Assembly (NCBI RefSeq): GCF_901000735.1
Contig: NC_081547.1
Span: forward strand, 21,266,838 to 21,330,837
Direction: 5' to 3'
Source: Corylus avellana
Taxonomy: Eukaryota > Streptophyta > Magnoliopsida > Fagales > Betulaceae
DNA length: 64,000 nucleotides
Shown here: piece by piece, positions 1 through 12,745 of the stretch
How positions within the stretch are numbered: position 1 is the first letter of the stretch
How the letters are laid out: each line of letters begins with the position of its first letter
Made by a program: the position numbers and the translations under genes
Notes under the pieces: generated by a model
Told to the model about the DNA's origin: nothing
What the model saw: the letters and a program-made list of their open reading frames with translations, nothing else
The model's database searches: none

Positions 1-483
1 TGTGAGTTAAGCTTCATATTTCCCATTCTTCATAAACAATTCAGAATAAAAAGCTGCAACCAATAGTCACTTTTTGTACAAACGAATTTCAAAAAAAAAA
101 TGAAAGAAAAAGTTATAAATTAAACACATAGATCATTGACAAACATAAGGAAATTTCATATGGAATGAAGAAAGCTGAAATGTTAATTTGGAAAATTAAA
201 GGCAAAGAAGAAATGGGAGAAAGAAAAATGTTTTCCTTCAAATCCTTTTGCTAAACCTTTTTTCAGATCAATGCATAAGGCCCCCCTGGAGCATGGACTT
301 GGTGTGTAATAACTACAGCAAAAACTTTATGCAAAGCTGCTAAGGTTAACCATGAATAATATCCCCCAAGCCTAAAACTCTGGCAAGGCACAATAAATAA
401 GCCTTGGATGTATCTCAAGAAAAAGTTTCAACCAGGGAAGACTGTTAACTATAGCAACAATGCAAATAAAACAAAATGAATAC

Positions 484-3400
484 CTGAATGTTTTCCTTTT
501 GATGTGGGCACACAGAGTAAACTGGTGCTTCATGCCCCTCAAAAGTGTACAGCTTATTACCAGTGATAGCATCCCATACCTGCACGGCATTGGACGTTTA
601 TAAATGTAGTCCATCATCATCATTTAATTGAAAGAATCCCAAATAAAGCAAACCTTAATGGTCTTGTCCTCTCCGCAAGTTACAATGTATAGTTGTTTGT
701 TTGGATGTGAAAAGGCAAGATCACTAACATTACCAACATGAGCCTCAATCTGAAAAAATTTCATGATAGATATCCAATTATTAACAAAAGCGACTTCTTT
801 TTCTTGATAATCCCCAAAAGCTATGTGTGTGTGTGTGAGAGAGAGAGAGACAAACCTCCAGGTGGTTCCGTAAATCATCACCACCATGATAGGAATATAT
901 CTGCACCATATGCTTTGAATATGCAACGCCTGAAATGGAAAGCAGGAAAAAAATCATCAGAGATACAAATTGTTTCTTGAGACATCAGTCCTCTTATGCC
1001 CTCTTTTAGAAAAGTAAAACAGCCTTGTGCGCTAAAATGTCCGATTGTTAAAAAGGTAAGTCCCATGCTTGAACTAAAAACTGTGATGTGTGTTAGTCAT
1101 ATCTGTTATATCGAGTTATAAATCACAGATAAGAAAAGCTAAAGAAAATATATGTATACACAAATAAATACCCTTGGACATACCAAAAAGGTCACCATCA
1201 GGACTCCAGATCACTCGATTTACACATGCAGTATGTCCATTGGCCAACAACGCCTATCACATAACATAAAGACAGATTAGCTGCATAATTGCTCCTACAG
1301 TAGTCTTGCTTAAAATTTTATATGTATGTATGCATGTTCGTGTGGGTACATATTTACTACTACATACATCTACATATATAAACACAGATATATAGAGAAA
1401 GTTGTCAGACCTGCAAAGCCATTGAACATGCTCCAATGTCCCAAACCTTAAAGCTTCGATAAACAAGTCTCTCCCTCCCAGCTACTTCCCAGATTGTTAT
1501 ATCGCCAATATTCGTTCCAACTGAAGTTGACAGAACATAAAATATATAATAGGAAACACATTAATGAAAGCCTTAAACAACTACATTTTGACTTCATAGA
1601 TTCAAGAAGCAGAAACAAATATATGAACAGCAAGAGCTTACCAAGAAGCAAAATTGGTCGCACTGGATGAAAATCCATGCTCTTGACAGCAGAACCCTGA
1701 ATCAAGTTCACGACAACAGTCTTTGGCAGGTCATCAGAAGAGTGCAAAGTATGGGCATGACTCTGGCCAGCGTACATCACTGGCAAGATATTGACCGGCA
1801 TATTATTAACCTGCAAGGGGAGAGAGGCATGTAGTGGAACAGTCATTTAACCATAAATCTACATCAACAACATGAAAGAGACATTATCTGAAATGTGAAG
1901 CCACAAGATGTTTCAAATATTGTTATAAGCAATTTTTGGGTCCGCATTGAGAAAAATAAATAAATAAACATCTAAGCCATTCAAGAAATAAGTTGTCAAA
2001 GAAATTATTCAGAAAGTGGCTAATAATCAATGTAATTAGAAAAAGCAAAGTCTACAACAAAATTTTCATACCGCATCTGATAATCCAAAAGGTCTTGATC
2101 TATTCAGCACATGTTCAGAATCTGCAGTTTGATAATCCATTGCCGGGTTGTTAGTAGGACTCCTAGGGCGCTTTAGCATAGAAGCTACCACAAAAAGTAT
2201 ATGCAAGAAGGATGACAAACTCAGTTGAAAAAGTAAAGTTGGAATGAGAGAACATAGAATAAGAAAACATAGGTGTGTATCATGAGCATTCTAAGGAACA
2301 TTCCTTCATCCAAAAGAAGATTGATTGGCATGTATCCAACGAGTGCAATCATGGCAGGCACTAGCCAGACCCTCCTCAACCACTTCTCTAAAAGGAAAGC
2401 ATTACTAAAGAATTAAAATGACCATGTTCTCTGAATAAAAGCAGAGAAAAGAGAATATAATATAGAAAAGCCTATCTTTAAACGCATTGGCATATGTAAT
2501 AATCAATGGGAAGAAGAGTGGAAAAGAATCCAAATAGAAAATAGAAGATGTGAACCTTAGAAAGACATCAACCTTAGAACAAATTTATATACTAATAGAT
2601 CAATATGATTAATAAATCCCTTTATTACTTGGATATTATCAATCATGCACAACTAACTACAGATGTTAAACTGCATTTGAAGCCATTCCTCCGGTGAGAT
2701 AAAAGATAACAATCTCAATCATATACCTCGTGAAAGGAAATCTACCACAATAAGTCAGGGTCCTTTTCTGAAAAAATAGATCAGTTGCAACTAGAAAGCC
2801 ACATTAGATGTGCTCATAGCTATGGTACGCTTACCCAATCCTCATATCTAATAAACATATCAGACACTTGTCAATACAACATCCATGTCTAATAAGAGCT
2901 CTGGAACTTAAAAGAAAGTCCATCTTCATTGATTCATACATTTGTAAGATGTCATCCATTTTTTCATCATTTAACTTTTAGGGAGCTTCAGCAAACAAAC
3001 AAGAACTCCTATTAAGAATTTCTATACTGAAAAGTATGAGATTAATACATATGCAAATCTGTTGAATACAACAACTTATCTCCATCTTAAAGAGAGTCAT
3101 CATGTCTGTGTACACTGATCAAAGGTTCACAGATCCTCTAAACATGTGATTTGATCAGAAAATATTTCAGAGACAAAATCGCCATGGCCCTATGGTCTAA
3201 TGCTCTATCCAAAACCAACCTTGGCAACTAAAACCAACGTACTTTCCATGGTCACCAAATGCTAATAAGATTCCCATCAAAATCACTGGTGCAACTCTGT
3301 CAATTTGAAAGTCAGCATAATAAGTATCAGAAAGTCCCAGGAAATCAATGGAGAAGCTGGCTTAAATACCCCTTTCCCTATCTGTTGCACAGTTCTGACA

Positions 3401-6308
3401 AGATACTGCATTAACGAACTTGAAACTAAGTTTTTTGTCTTAAAATTGCAGATTAATACATTAAAACATTCAAGGAAGTTAAGTATATTATAGAGATTAT
3501 CAATGTCTACTAATGATCATGGCAACTGTAACTCCATGACTAAGACAACTAAAAAGGCAACAACTTACAAGCAACCCAACTACTGAACTGCCAACAAACC
3601 ACAAAGAATACAAGAAAAATTTAAGGGCTTAAATTAAGTCCTTCAAACAGTCCATACCAGCCAAAACTATGAAAGGAGCATTTAAACCTATATTACAAAG
3701 CGATTTATAGATCACTTGTAACAGGAACTTAAATTACAATTTAAATAGCCATAATATCATAACTGTGAATTTCTCATATACAGGTAAGGCATACTTAAAA
3801 TTAAAAAAACAAAAAAACAAAAAAAAAAACAAAAAACAAAAAACAAAACAAAACAAAACAAGAAACACCAGTGAATCCCAGGTGTTTTCCGTTAATGACA
3901 ACTTGTATTTAAAGAATGTAGTTTAAAGAAATAATCCAAAGAAAGCAAGGAGTACCTGCATTACTAGAAACAGTAAGGCCAATAGGCCCGACAGGAACTG
4001 TTTGGTGCGGCACAGAAGAAGGGTTAACCATCCATCCCGCAAGAGATGTTGAAAGAGATGCTTGGGCGGGCTGAAAAGTCTGAAATGAATAAATAAGAAA
4101 TAAACAGCCAAGTCAAATTTTTGGGAAAAATAGAAGATTGTTGTCCCCGACCGAGATAGAGATGTTATTTTATTGACTTACAGCATGAACACCTAATGGA
4201 GGAAAGCCACCAACTTTAGGAATGGAACCCATTAGAGGATGAGTTACAGGGGACTGAGCATGGGCACCACTCGATGTTCCACAAGTGTGGTCTACAAAAA
4301 GGGTTTTTATGTCAGGGTTTGGCCTTGGACTCTTGCAAAGCTGATGCTGCCAATTTAAACTGCAATTTAACAAGAATAACATAAGACAATCAGAGTTGAC
4401 AAGAAAAAATTGACATTGCTTTTGAATAAAATAATAAAACATGAGCATAAATGGATAACTGTTCCAACTACCTCTGATTGATTAATGTCCTCAGCCTTGA
4501 GTTCTTTAAGGTAGGAAATTGAAGCTTATCCCGGAAAAGTGGATTTGCCTCAATCAACTTTTTAAGCTCAATAAGCATTATAGCTCTCGCAGACTTAGTA
4601 TCCCCATACTTGGACAGTTGCTCATTCTCCCTGACGAAGAAAAATGTTTCCGTGAAACTTCATTTAGAACAAATACACACATGATATACTGCTTATGCGA
4701 ACACAAGCATAGTTCAACACCTATAACTATGAGTTCCTCTCTTTGAATCCAGCATTTATACATTAGAATAAGCTTCCACTTGCATTACATTCAGAGCCCA
4801 TGCCACCATTTCAAAATTATGGGTATTAGAGAATTCCACCATGGAGGTAAATTAAATACATCTTATTTTGTTTCAGCGCTTCTTTATCAGAGCCCAAGTC
4901 CAAAAGTATGATTCAATTCTAGGACACTTTCCGGACACCTATCTGAAAATTTCTTCTACGTTCAGCAGAGATTGCAATGGACATAATGAAAGTGTAAATA
5001 GGAAACAATCATAACAATGGCTTGTATACTAAATCTCATAGCAAGCTTAAGCAAATTCGATGTAGCATGAATGCCACTGGAAGATAGTAGCTTTTAAATT
5101 AAATGTGAGGACACTGACTTATCAAAAAAATAAATTTAAAGTGAGAACACTGTATGCCATCTCCTACAAAATTTGAGATTAGAAAGAGGGCAAAAAGATA
5201 CAGGAGTATTAGAGATTTATGAATGAGTGGAGAACTAGAGGCATATGTCTAAAATTGGACCTTATGTTATGTAATGAAATTTATCAATGCTTGGTAGATA
5301 GTTAGATGTAAAGTGGTAAATTAACACGTACGGGTCTTGAACCCAATACCTCACCCTCCAACCTAATCTTATGGGGAAAGGAAGATCTGAAAGTACTTAT
5401 TCTACCATTTCAATAAGAAACATTCAACGCACCTAAAGTTTCCCAAGGTTAGAAGCAGCGTGATTTCCTTGAAGAGTTCTTCATTGAATGCAGAAAACAC
5501 CTTCAGGTCCTTTACAAGAATCTCAACAGCTTTAGCATGGTCATTCCTGCAAAATGAAAACAACCCTACAAACATTACCCACTTAAAGAATTGAGAAAGC
5601 CATTATTCCCTGAAAATTTTAGTGCACACTGATCATTTCAAACATAAATGTATTACTAGCATTTATTCAAATAAAAAATAAATAAAAAAATCGAAAAAGT
5701 CACCTGTCCAGTGCTTCAAGGTATTTCTGCTTCCGAATCTCAAAGAAAATCTTCATTGAATATCTATTATCATCAACCTTAGTAAACCCAGAGAGGTACT
5801 TCTCCACCTCATCCCATTCACCATTCGTGACACAATCCTCAAAATGCCTCATATTGAAGAAAAACCCCGACTCTTTCTCCAACCTTCGTTCAAAACCACA
5901 ACCGTACACACCAATACACAATCAGCATCAATTAAACAATTTAACCTCTGTTTGGTTGCCCAGAAAATTATAATAAAATAAAAAATTTAAAAAAAAAATT
6001 AAAGAAAAAAAAAATACTGAATTCTTGAAACATTTGACAACATTCATCACTTCCACCAAAACAACACAGAAAACACTATCCAACATCTTTTTCCATTTTC
6101 TTTCTTTTTCATCAACATTTCTTGGCAACCAACCAACCAACCAGAGACAAGTAACAATTCCGCCAAAAGAAAAGAAAAAATAAACCCCAAAAGAAAAGAA
6201 AAAAAAAAAAAAAAAAGCATCTCCTTACTTGTGAACTGTCTCCTTGAATTTCTCTTCATCAAGAAACTGAAGTATCAGAAAAACCAGTTCTCTGCTCAGC
6301 GAAGTCAT
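484..6308 (-). CDS. TPR4: TOPLESS-related transcriptional corepressor, TPR4-like (5' half; continues off the left edge)
   Basis: Groucho/Tup1-type corepressor acting in the nucleus. It binds EAR-motif repressors such as Aux/IAA and JAZ adaptors and recruits chromatin repression. Thirteen coding exons read on the minus strand, all with GT..AG borders and matching phase: 6308-6229, 5883-5704, 5546-5433, 4630-4472, 4359-4182, 4079-3956, 2184-2072, 1810-1642, 1520-1411, 1253-1184, 929-856, 749-654, 579-484, giving about 521 residues. The start gives MTSLSRELVFLILQFLDEEK, the family N-terminus, with LisH at about 4-36 and CTLH at about 34-92 (including KVDDNRYSMKIFFEIRKQKY). The CRA-region motif LNWQHQLCKSPRPNPDIKTL follows at about 185, then a proline-rich linker and the first WD40 repeats (SMDFHP, DLAFSHPNKQ, FEGHEAPVYSVCPHQKENIQ). 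TOPLESS proteins run to about 1,130 residues, so over half is missing. The WD40 wording (YSKHMVQIYSYHGGDDLRNH) fits TPR4 better than TPL or TPR2. The 1.77-kb intron at 2185-3955 is the longest. Confidence 0.93.
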
Positions 6309-6490
6309 TTTTCCTCCAATCCAAACGCATCCAAAACCTCACAAATGAAAGAAACACCAACCGATCCCAAACCCCCTGCAAAACCACTCCAAATTGAGTT
6401 CCCAATTCCCAAAATTACAACCCTCAACCCAACCAAACCTCACACAAACACGTACATATACCCACAGCCACAGATACACAACATATATAT

Positions 6491-6543
<53 letters not shown>

Positions 6544-6620
6544 CTTTGTTTCTTCGTGTACTTGACTCAGAGAGAGAGAGGGCAGCGGATCGAGACTTGG
6601 AGAGCAGCGTAGACGTGAAG
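6309..6620 (-). other. Probable 5' leader of the TPR4-like gene, pyrimidine-rich
   Basis: Between the start codon at 6308 and the TATA-like box at 6646-6653 the minus strand is rich in CT, with a (TC)n run at about 6507-6540 and a second short run near 6570. Long CT-rich leaders are common in plant housekeeping genes. The transcription start is inferred to lie about 30 bases downstream of the TATA box; the leader length is therefore an estimate. Confidence 0.5.
6483..6540. repeat. Compound (TA)n(GA)n microsatellite
   Basis: Alternating AT runs to about 6506, then GA to 6540. It falls inside the inferred 5' leader of the TPR4-like gene, where length change could affect translation or transcription. 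It is a natural length polymorphism marker. Confidence 0.9.
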
Positions 6621-6645
6621 GACAACGACGAAATGACTGGTGGGG

Positions 6646-6653
6646 TTTATATA
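6646..6653 (-). promoter_or_regulatory. TATA-like box of the TPR4-like gene
   Basis: The minus strand reads TATATAAA here, followed downstream by the CT-rich leader and the start codon about 340 bases away. No other gene is near, so the assignment follows from position. A second TATATAA-like stretch near 6773 is an alternative. Confidence 0.45.
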
Positions 6654-6659
6654 ATGTCC

Positions 6660-8986
6660 TTTTCTTCTTTTCTTTCCTTTTTTTTTTTTTTTTTTTCTCT
6701 CTCTCTCACTACGGAAAAGGAATTAATTGAAGTGAAAAGGCCATTATTACTATAACGCCATCGCGCCTGCCGCTTATATAACTGCCTTCAACTTCTAGGG
6801 AATTACGAAAAGGAGGATTCTCCGGTGTGCCGCCGTCCTATTATTCACGATAGAGCGACCATTTAATACTTGGCCTAATCCCTCATACAAAATTACACTA
6901 TAATAGAAGTCTAATTATGAGAGATCAAATTAATTAATTGTTTTTAACAACAACAAAAATTAATTAATTGTTATGTCGTGTAAAATTAGGGTTTGGCTTA
7001 AGCCTACAGTAAAGGATATGTATTTTAGTTTTTTAAATAGTTGAAATTCAATTTTCTTTTTAAAAAATAAATCTAGCCAATAAAAAACTACAGCACATAC
7101 CTAAGTCAAATCCGTAAAAGTAAGGATAATCACAATCTAATTAAGACAATTTTTAAAAATTAAAAATATTAATAAACAACTTTAATACAAAATACTTTTT
7201 TTGAGAAAATACTTACAAATTATTTTTTGCTGTCACGTCACAACCAAAAAGTCAAAAAAAAAATATACTATTTAAAATGTTTTATTAAACAAACCCAAGT
7301 TTTCGGTTGGGATTTCCGATTTTAAAATGTACGATCTAAAAATACCAATTTTAAAATGTACAATTTGAATACATGATTTGAAAAACGCAGTTAAATGTTT
7401 GATAAAACTGGAGTTTGGCTTTTAAAATTTGCGTTCTTAAAAAACTCACTTTTTGCCTTCAATTTAAAAATACATATTTTTCTATTTTTTTCAAAATGCA
7501 CCCTACATCCCACATTTTTTTTATATATAAAATTGTACTGTTAATTTGTGAAATTGCAATGCAAAACACACTTATGTTACGAGGTTCTTGTTGCATTAAT
7601 TACCTATCTTAAACAATCTCAACAAAGAGTATTCAGATAGAACCCTTCTACACAAGACCATATCAAATTGAGTTGATTAAATCCTTTTTTTATATATATA
7701 TATAAGATATGAAGTATCATTTTATTTGTTGATTTTTTTAGAGGAATATTACCCTTACAAAATTAAAAATTTAAAAAAAAAAAAAAAATCTTACAAATTA
7801 CTTGGCACAACATGATTGAGAAACAAAGTAATTGGTATAAATAATTTGCCCATATTTTTCTTATATTCTCCTACAAATTCAATAAATCAACTATTAGATT
7901 TATATGGTCTGTCATTGACTTATGTTGAGTCCACAGAAATCAACAAATCTAATAATTGATTTATAAGATGAAATGAGAAAATATAAAAAAAATTATTTAC
8001 ACCAATTATTTATTTTTCTAAAATATTTTGTAAGCTCAACATCTCTTTTTTTAATGACATGAAACCCTTTCAAGGTATGTATATATACTTCATGTATCCA
8101 TGGATGTTGTTGGACAAATCCTGCACCCATGCAAAGACTATTACTTTGTTGGCGGGCATGGCTCAATGAATTGTTTGCAACTGAAGCCCAAAAAAAATCC
8201 CACTGAGAAGCATAATAGAATTGCCATCCATTCAAATTTTTTAATCTCTAGCATATAGAATTATGGTTTTCTTAAGAGAAATATTAGGGATCATGATCTT
8301 AAGTAGATATTGTTTTTTAAAATCTGTTGTATAATTAATGTCATCTGATCAACACTTAGCGTGAAGCTTTTCTGGGTGGCATCTCAGGCGATAATTCTCA
8401 TTAGAATAATCATATCTATTAATTTCCGTGAAGAAAAGAACGATTCTACGCGCCAGAAAGCGCGTATCGAATAGCCATACCGTCAAATGATGAGAAAACA
8501 TAACGTTGTCAGAAAATAGGCAGAGCATGGCAACCTATGCAAAAGACACGATGGTACCAATACATCATAGTTTTCCACGCGCATGGGCTTGGTTTTCGTA
8601 TATGTCAGTGACTGTGAGGCTCCTAGGAAAAGGACGACTGATAAGCCCAGTCAACATTGAGTTAATGAAGGGGAACGATAAGCAGCTGTGCTTATAAAGG
8701 TACACTTTCATGAACTTAACTTCGATGAGAAGCAACCGCGAAGGTCCTTTTCTTTTTCCTTTTTTCTTTTTTTATTATTTTATTTTTTCCTTCGACCCTT
8801 TCTTTGGGGTTGTCTACGATTTTAATAGTTTGGGTGTGGCGTGTATGTTGGAGAAACTTGTATTCAAAGTCTTTGAGGAAATGTAGCTTTCAAAAGATAA
8901 ATCATATATATCATTTCATTAATTAGAAAACATATATATATATATATACCATTATTTTTTTCTTGGCTTCCAAAATTTATATGGCA
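6660..8986. other. AT-rich intergenic DNA, no gene recognised
   Basis: No protein or RNA family is recognisable. From about 7290 to 7500 there are repeated motifs of the form ATTTTAAAATGTACGAT, and a related block recurs at 10690-10920, so both are probably remnants of one repeat family. About 8340-8700 is visibly richer in G and C than its surroundings and contains a 63-codon plus-strand frame (8506-8697) that I do not recognise. Poly-T and TA runs are frequent. Confidence 0.6.
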
Positions 8987-9531
8987 GGGGTCAAAATATA
9001 AAAAAGCCTCATAAACTATTAACCATTTGCAATATAGCTCTCAATATTCAAAAGGTACTTAAATAGCCACACAAACTATCAAAATGTATCAAAAATGCTA
9101 TTTATTTTTTTATATTCCTATAATACTCATATTATTTTAACAAATAAAATAATAAAATAATTGTTAAAAAAAAAAAAAACCAAACTCTGTTAAAAAATTG
9201 TTTTTATTCGCCCATTGATAATATGACATGAAGCAATTTGAAATTTAGGCTAACTACAATGACTAATTATTTATTTATTCTGTTTTTTTTTTTTGTATTT
9301 ATTCGCCGAATGGTTTTTTTTTGTATTTTTAAAAATTGTTTGGTTTTTTTTTTTTTTACAATTATTTTATTTGTTAAAAGAATATGGGTATTATAGGAAT
9401 ATAAAAAAAAAATAAGTGGGTGTTTTGATATATTTTGGTAGTTTGGGGCTTCTTTAGTATATTTTCAACATTAGGGACTAATATATTGCAAACGGCTGAT
9501 AGTTTATGATGTTTTTTTTATATTTTTTCCC
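8987..9531. mobile_element. Inverted-repeat element (MITE-like, about 545 bp)
   Basis: The left arm (CATAAACTATTAACCATTTG and onward) is repeated in inverted orientation at the right end, where the complement reads CATAAACTATCAGCCGTTTG. The middle is AT-rich, with poly-A and poly-T runs and no coding capacity. I could not fix target duplications. It resembles the elements at 29654-30001 and 40452-40796 in design but the arm sequence differs. Confidence 0.6.
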
Positions 9532-10984
9532 AAATCTTTTGTATTGGAAAAACACATCATATAAGTTCTGAGAATGATAAAATAAAGAGATGATGTATTT
9601 GCATTAGTCACCCATCAAGCTATCAAGCAATATACAATATTTCTCTAAATTTTTAATTTAAGTAATATTCTTCTCAAATTACTCAAATATTGTAATGAAC
9701 TCTCTCCGAACAAAAAATGACAAAAAAAATAAAAACATTATAAAAAAAAAAAAATAAAGAAAACTGGTGATCTACGACAACAGCAATGGGTCTTTCACAG
9801 CTACTGTAGGTTTTTTTTTTTTTTTTTTTTGCAAATTTTTAAAATATTATTATAAATGGGTGATAGTTTGAGAGATATTTTTTTAAAAAAAAAAAGTCTT
9901 TATCTCAGGTTGGATCCAAAGAAATAGAAAATGAGCAAGTGGCTGATTGGATCTTAGAAGACCATAGAATATGAAAAAGAAAGATTTGGCCGGAAAACTA
10001 GGGTCGGCTTAGAAAATTGTTTTTTAGAAAATTTTCTTTTAGTCATGATTAGAGCGCAATTGGGTGAGAAAATTAAAAACACAAAGAAAAGTAGAACATC
10101 ATTAATTAAACCAACTTACACATATTCATTCAATTCAGAACATCATTATCAAATTGGTTGTAGTCAAATCAAAACTCTAATATCATTAATTAAAAAAACA
10201 ACAAACTTGTAGAGATGTCTATTCATGGCGAGGGTGTTGGGGTGGAGCAATGACCCATGTTGATAATGATACCATATAAAATATGGTCTTGTCACGTGCC
10301 AATAGATATTTATGGACTAGAGAATTATTTGATCATCATTTTGTGTAAGCCACTCCAAAAAAGAAATATAAAACTATTAATTAAGTAAAATGTGGAATTT
10401 TGTTTTTTGAGCTATTATATTAAAAAAAATTTATTATTAAATATCACTGAATGCATATGTTATGATTACCAAAAAAAAATAAAAGAGTGGTCCACTGTCA
10501 TATGGTATTTGCTCAAACAATATACTCATTACTGGCACCATCGGTTAAAGTTGGAATCAAAATCAGCAAATAGTTGATTAGATAAGTTCGGTTTTGGTAA
10601 AACAAGCCTGTTTCATCTTTTTTCATAAGAGAAATAATTATTTTGCATTCTCCTAACATTAAATTATTACTTATCTTAAAAGTTTAAGGATTCGTTTAGG
10701 TTTACGATTTTTAAAATCGCGATTTGACCTTTAAAATCGCAATTTAACATTTCAAATTAGGCGTTTTAAAAAAAATAAAAAAATAAAACACATTCTTACC
10801 TGCAATTCGAAAACAAATATTTTCTGTTTTTTCAAATCGCAATTATTTAAAAACGCATTCCCAAACAATTTATTTTATACGATTTAATTTAAAATTGCAT
10901 TTTGTCTATAACGCACCCTAAGTAAATAAGAATAAATAAATTTAATCATTTAATCAAGCGAAATGTTAGAGGTCAATATTTTTC
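9532..10984. other. AT-rich intergenic DNA with degenerate repeats
   Basis: Nothing coding is recognisable. Long T or A runs occur near 9810 and 9880. About 10690-10920 carries repeated ATTTTAAAATCGCGATTT-like motifs in both orientations, related to the block near 7290-7500. Confidence 0.5.
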
Positions 10985-11161
10985 GGATAAAGTTTTCCTC
11001 CATAGACACGTGTCCCTCTTTTTAATAAAATGTGAGATGCACATGAGTTTTTAATAAAATTTATTTCAACTTTGCCCCGGTTATCAAAAAAATATGTGCA
11101 TCTCACATGTTCAAGGGACACGTGTCACTTTTATAGACTAGGTTGGAGGAAAACTTTGTCC
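10985..11161. mobile_element. MITE with long inverted repeats and paired CACGTG boxes
   Basis: The left end GGATAAAGTTTTCCTCC matches the complement of the right end, GGACAAAGTTTTCCTCC. Both arms continue with an ACACGTGTCCC block and then TGTGAGATGCACAT. The 177-bp element can fold into one hairpin and has no coding frame. The paired CACGTG cores are potential bZIP/bHLH sites. The superfamily is not assigned because no clear target duplication was found. Confidence 0.8.
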
Positions 11162-11279
11162 ATATTTTTCTCATATTTGGTTCATATTCTCTTAAAATCA
11201 ATTATTAAATTTGTGGACTTATGTAGGCAATGGTGGACTCCACAAACCTAATAGTTAATGAGTTGATCTATCGAAGTTT

Positions 11280-11437
11280 AGTAATGCTAGAAACCATCTT
11301 TTTATCCTCCTAAAGTTGATGTGGCTTTCAAAATTACCATTAAATTTTAGATGAATCATACTTGAATTTTAATCCAATGGTAATTTTGAAAGTCATATCA
11401 GCTTTAGGAGGATAAAAAGATGGTCTCTAGTATTACT
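11280..11437. mobile_element. MITE, about 158 bp, near-perfect hairpin
   Basis: The left arm AGTAATGCTAGAAACCATCT and its continuation through CTCCTAAAG and TTTCAAAATTACCATT matches the complement of the right arm with few differences (AGTAATACTAGAGACCATCT). The loop is short. It starts with AGTAAT, as do the elements at 11689 and 33891 and the one at 25119, suggesting one superfamily. Confidence 0.82.
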
Positions 11438-11688
11438 CATTGAATCTATAGAAGGATATGAGCCAAATATAGAGAACTTATAAATCAATATTTTAACAAT
11501 TTAACACTAGTATACTCAGTCCATCCTTGATTTTTTTTTTTTTTCCTTTTTAATTAAAATTAATCTAAGGGTGACTTAAGCATGATATGTTAACTGAGTA
11601 TGTTGAGAGAATGCTATGAGATTTCAAAATAAAATTTCTCTTCTCATTATGATGGTTACCTTTGATGAATATATTTCATTCAGAGAAT

Positions 11689-11862
11689 AGTAATGCTACA
11701 CATAGCGCTCTCTCGTACTCCCACTTCTACATTTTTTAGTGTGGCTTTTAAAATCATTATTGGATTTGAAATTAATCACTATCAAAATTTAAAATTTAAA
11801 ATTTGATTTAATAGTGATTTTAAAAGCCACTTCAAGAAATGTAAGAGTGTATGTAACATTAC
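11689..11862. mobile_element. MITE, AGTAATGCTA-type
   Basis: The left arm AGTAATGCTACACAT and GTGGCTTTTAAAATCATTAT pair with the right arm, whose complement gives GTAATGTTACATACACTC and GTGGCTTTTAAAATCACTAT. No coding capacity. The inner GTGGCTTTTAAAATC arm is close to those at 32961-33050 and 33891-34150, so these are copies of one family. Confidence 0.75.
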
Positions 11863-11944
11863 ACAAGAAGAACTATTCCCTTAGAATTCTTAAGTTATTC
11901 TACTGAGTAAATTAAGAAAAGAAAAAAAATTATCAGCCATTATA

Positions 11945-12300
11945 CTAATGTGGTTGTTCTTGTTGTACATAACAATGATGAATAATATGAAATCGAAAAA
12001 TAGAGAGAGTAAGAGAGAGTCGAGACATAGATTTACGTGGTTTGGCAAGGTGCCTATGCCCATAGAGAGTGCGGCTATATTTTACTATTAATGATTCAGG
12101 GTTACAATATAACATATGTATATAGGAAAGTCTTAATTGTACAAACGTATTTTGGAAAACCCCAAAATACCGTGTACCATACCGCAAGGGCATTTCCCCC
12201 ACACCCCCACAACCTAATCGTTCCCCCGCAAACTTAATTACACATATGGGCCAGTAGACTCCCGCTCCGTGAACATCTCTTCGCTTCATTTACTCTACTC
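11945..12300 (+). repeat. Possible LTR-derived remnant
   Basis: A stretch with ATTTACGTGGTTTGGC followed by GGTGCCTATGCCCATAG resembles a motif often seen in plant LTRs. The solo LTR at 23015-23585 has a related block (AAATTGTTCGGC, then CCTACATCCAC). The likely left end is TGTTGTACATAACA near 11960. The right end and target duplication were not found. A 114-residue minus-strand frame across it has no recognisable family and is probably chance. Confidence 0.25.
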
Positions 12301-12745
12301 CATTTACTTTGCCAATCACCGGTATTCTAATATTACTCTCTACTTTAGAGAATATGAGCCACTATTTTCCACAGTGAATTTTAAAAAGACTCAATCATCA
12401 TGTAATCCTAAGGCAGTAGAATAATGATCATGTAATCCTTCTATGGGAGAAGTCGATTAAGTCTACAAGGAGCCATTGAGTCAAGCAGCATGTATGCGGG
12501 AACTCCTGTCCGAAGTAGAGAACTATTTTCAATTCTATTCATTCCCTTTTTACAAAAACCATTATCTCAATCCATTTACCGACAACCAGAACTCAGCATC
12601 ATATCTGCATCTATCACTTTATTATTTCTCATATTTATCAACATTGTTTATCTCTTAATTTATCATAGGAAGTGATAAAATATACAAAATAATGAAGTGA
12701 TAAATATTGATATGTGAAAATCTCCACAATTTGAATGAAAAAACA

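Noticed and set aside
1..483. A further TPR4 exon at the left edge
   Set aside because: No continuation of the WD40 coding sequence was found before the window starts; this is intron.
6231..6755. 174-codon plus-strand frame with an RE repeat
   Set aside because: Runs antisense to TPR4 exon 1 and through the GA microsatellite; no coding evidence.
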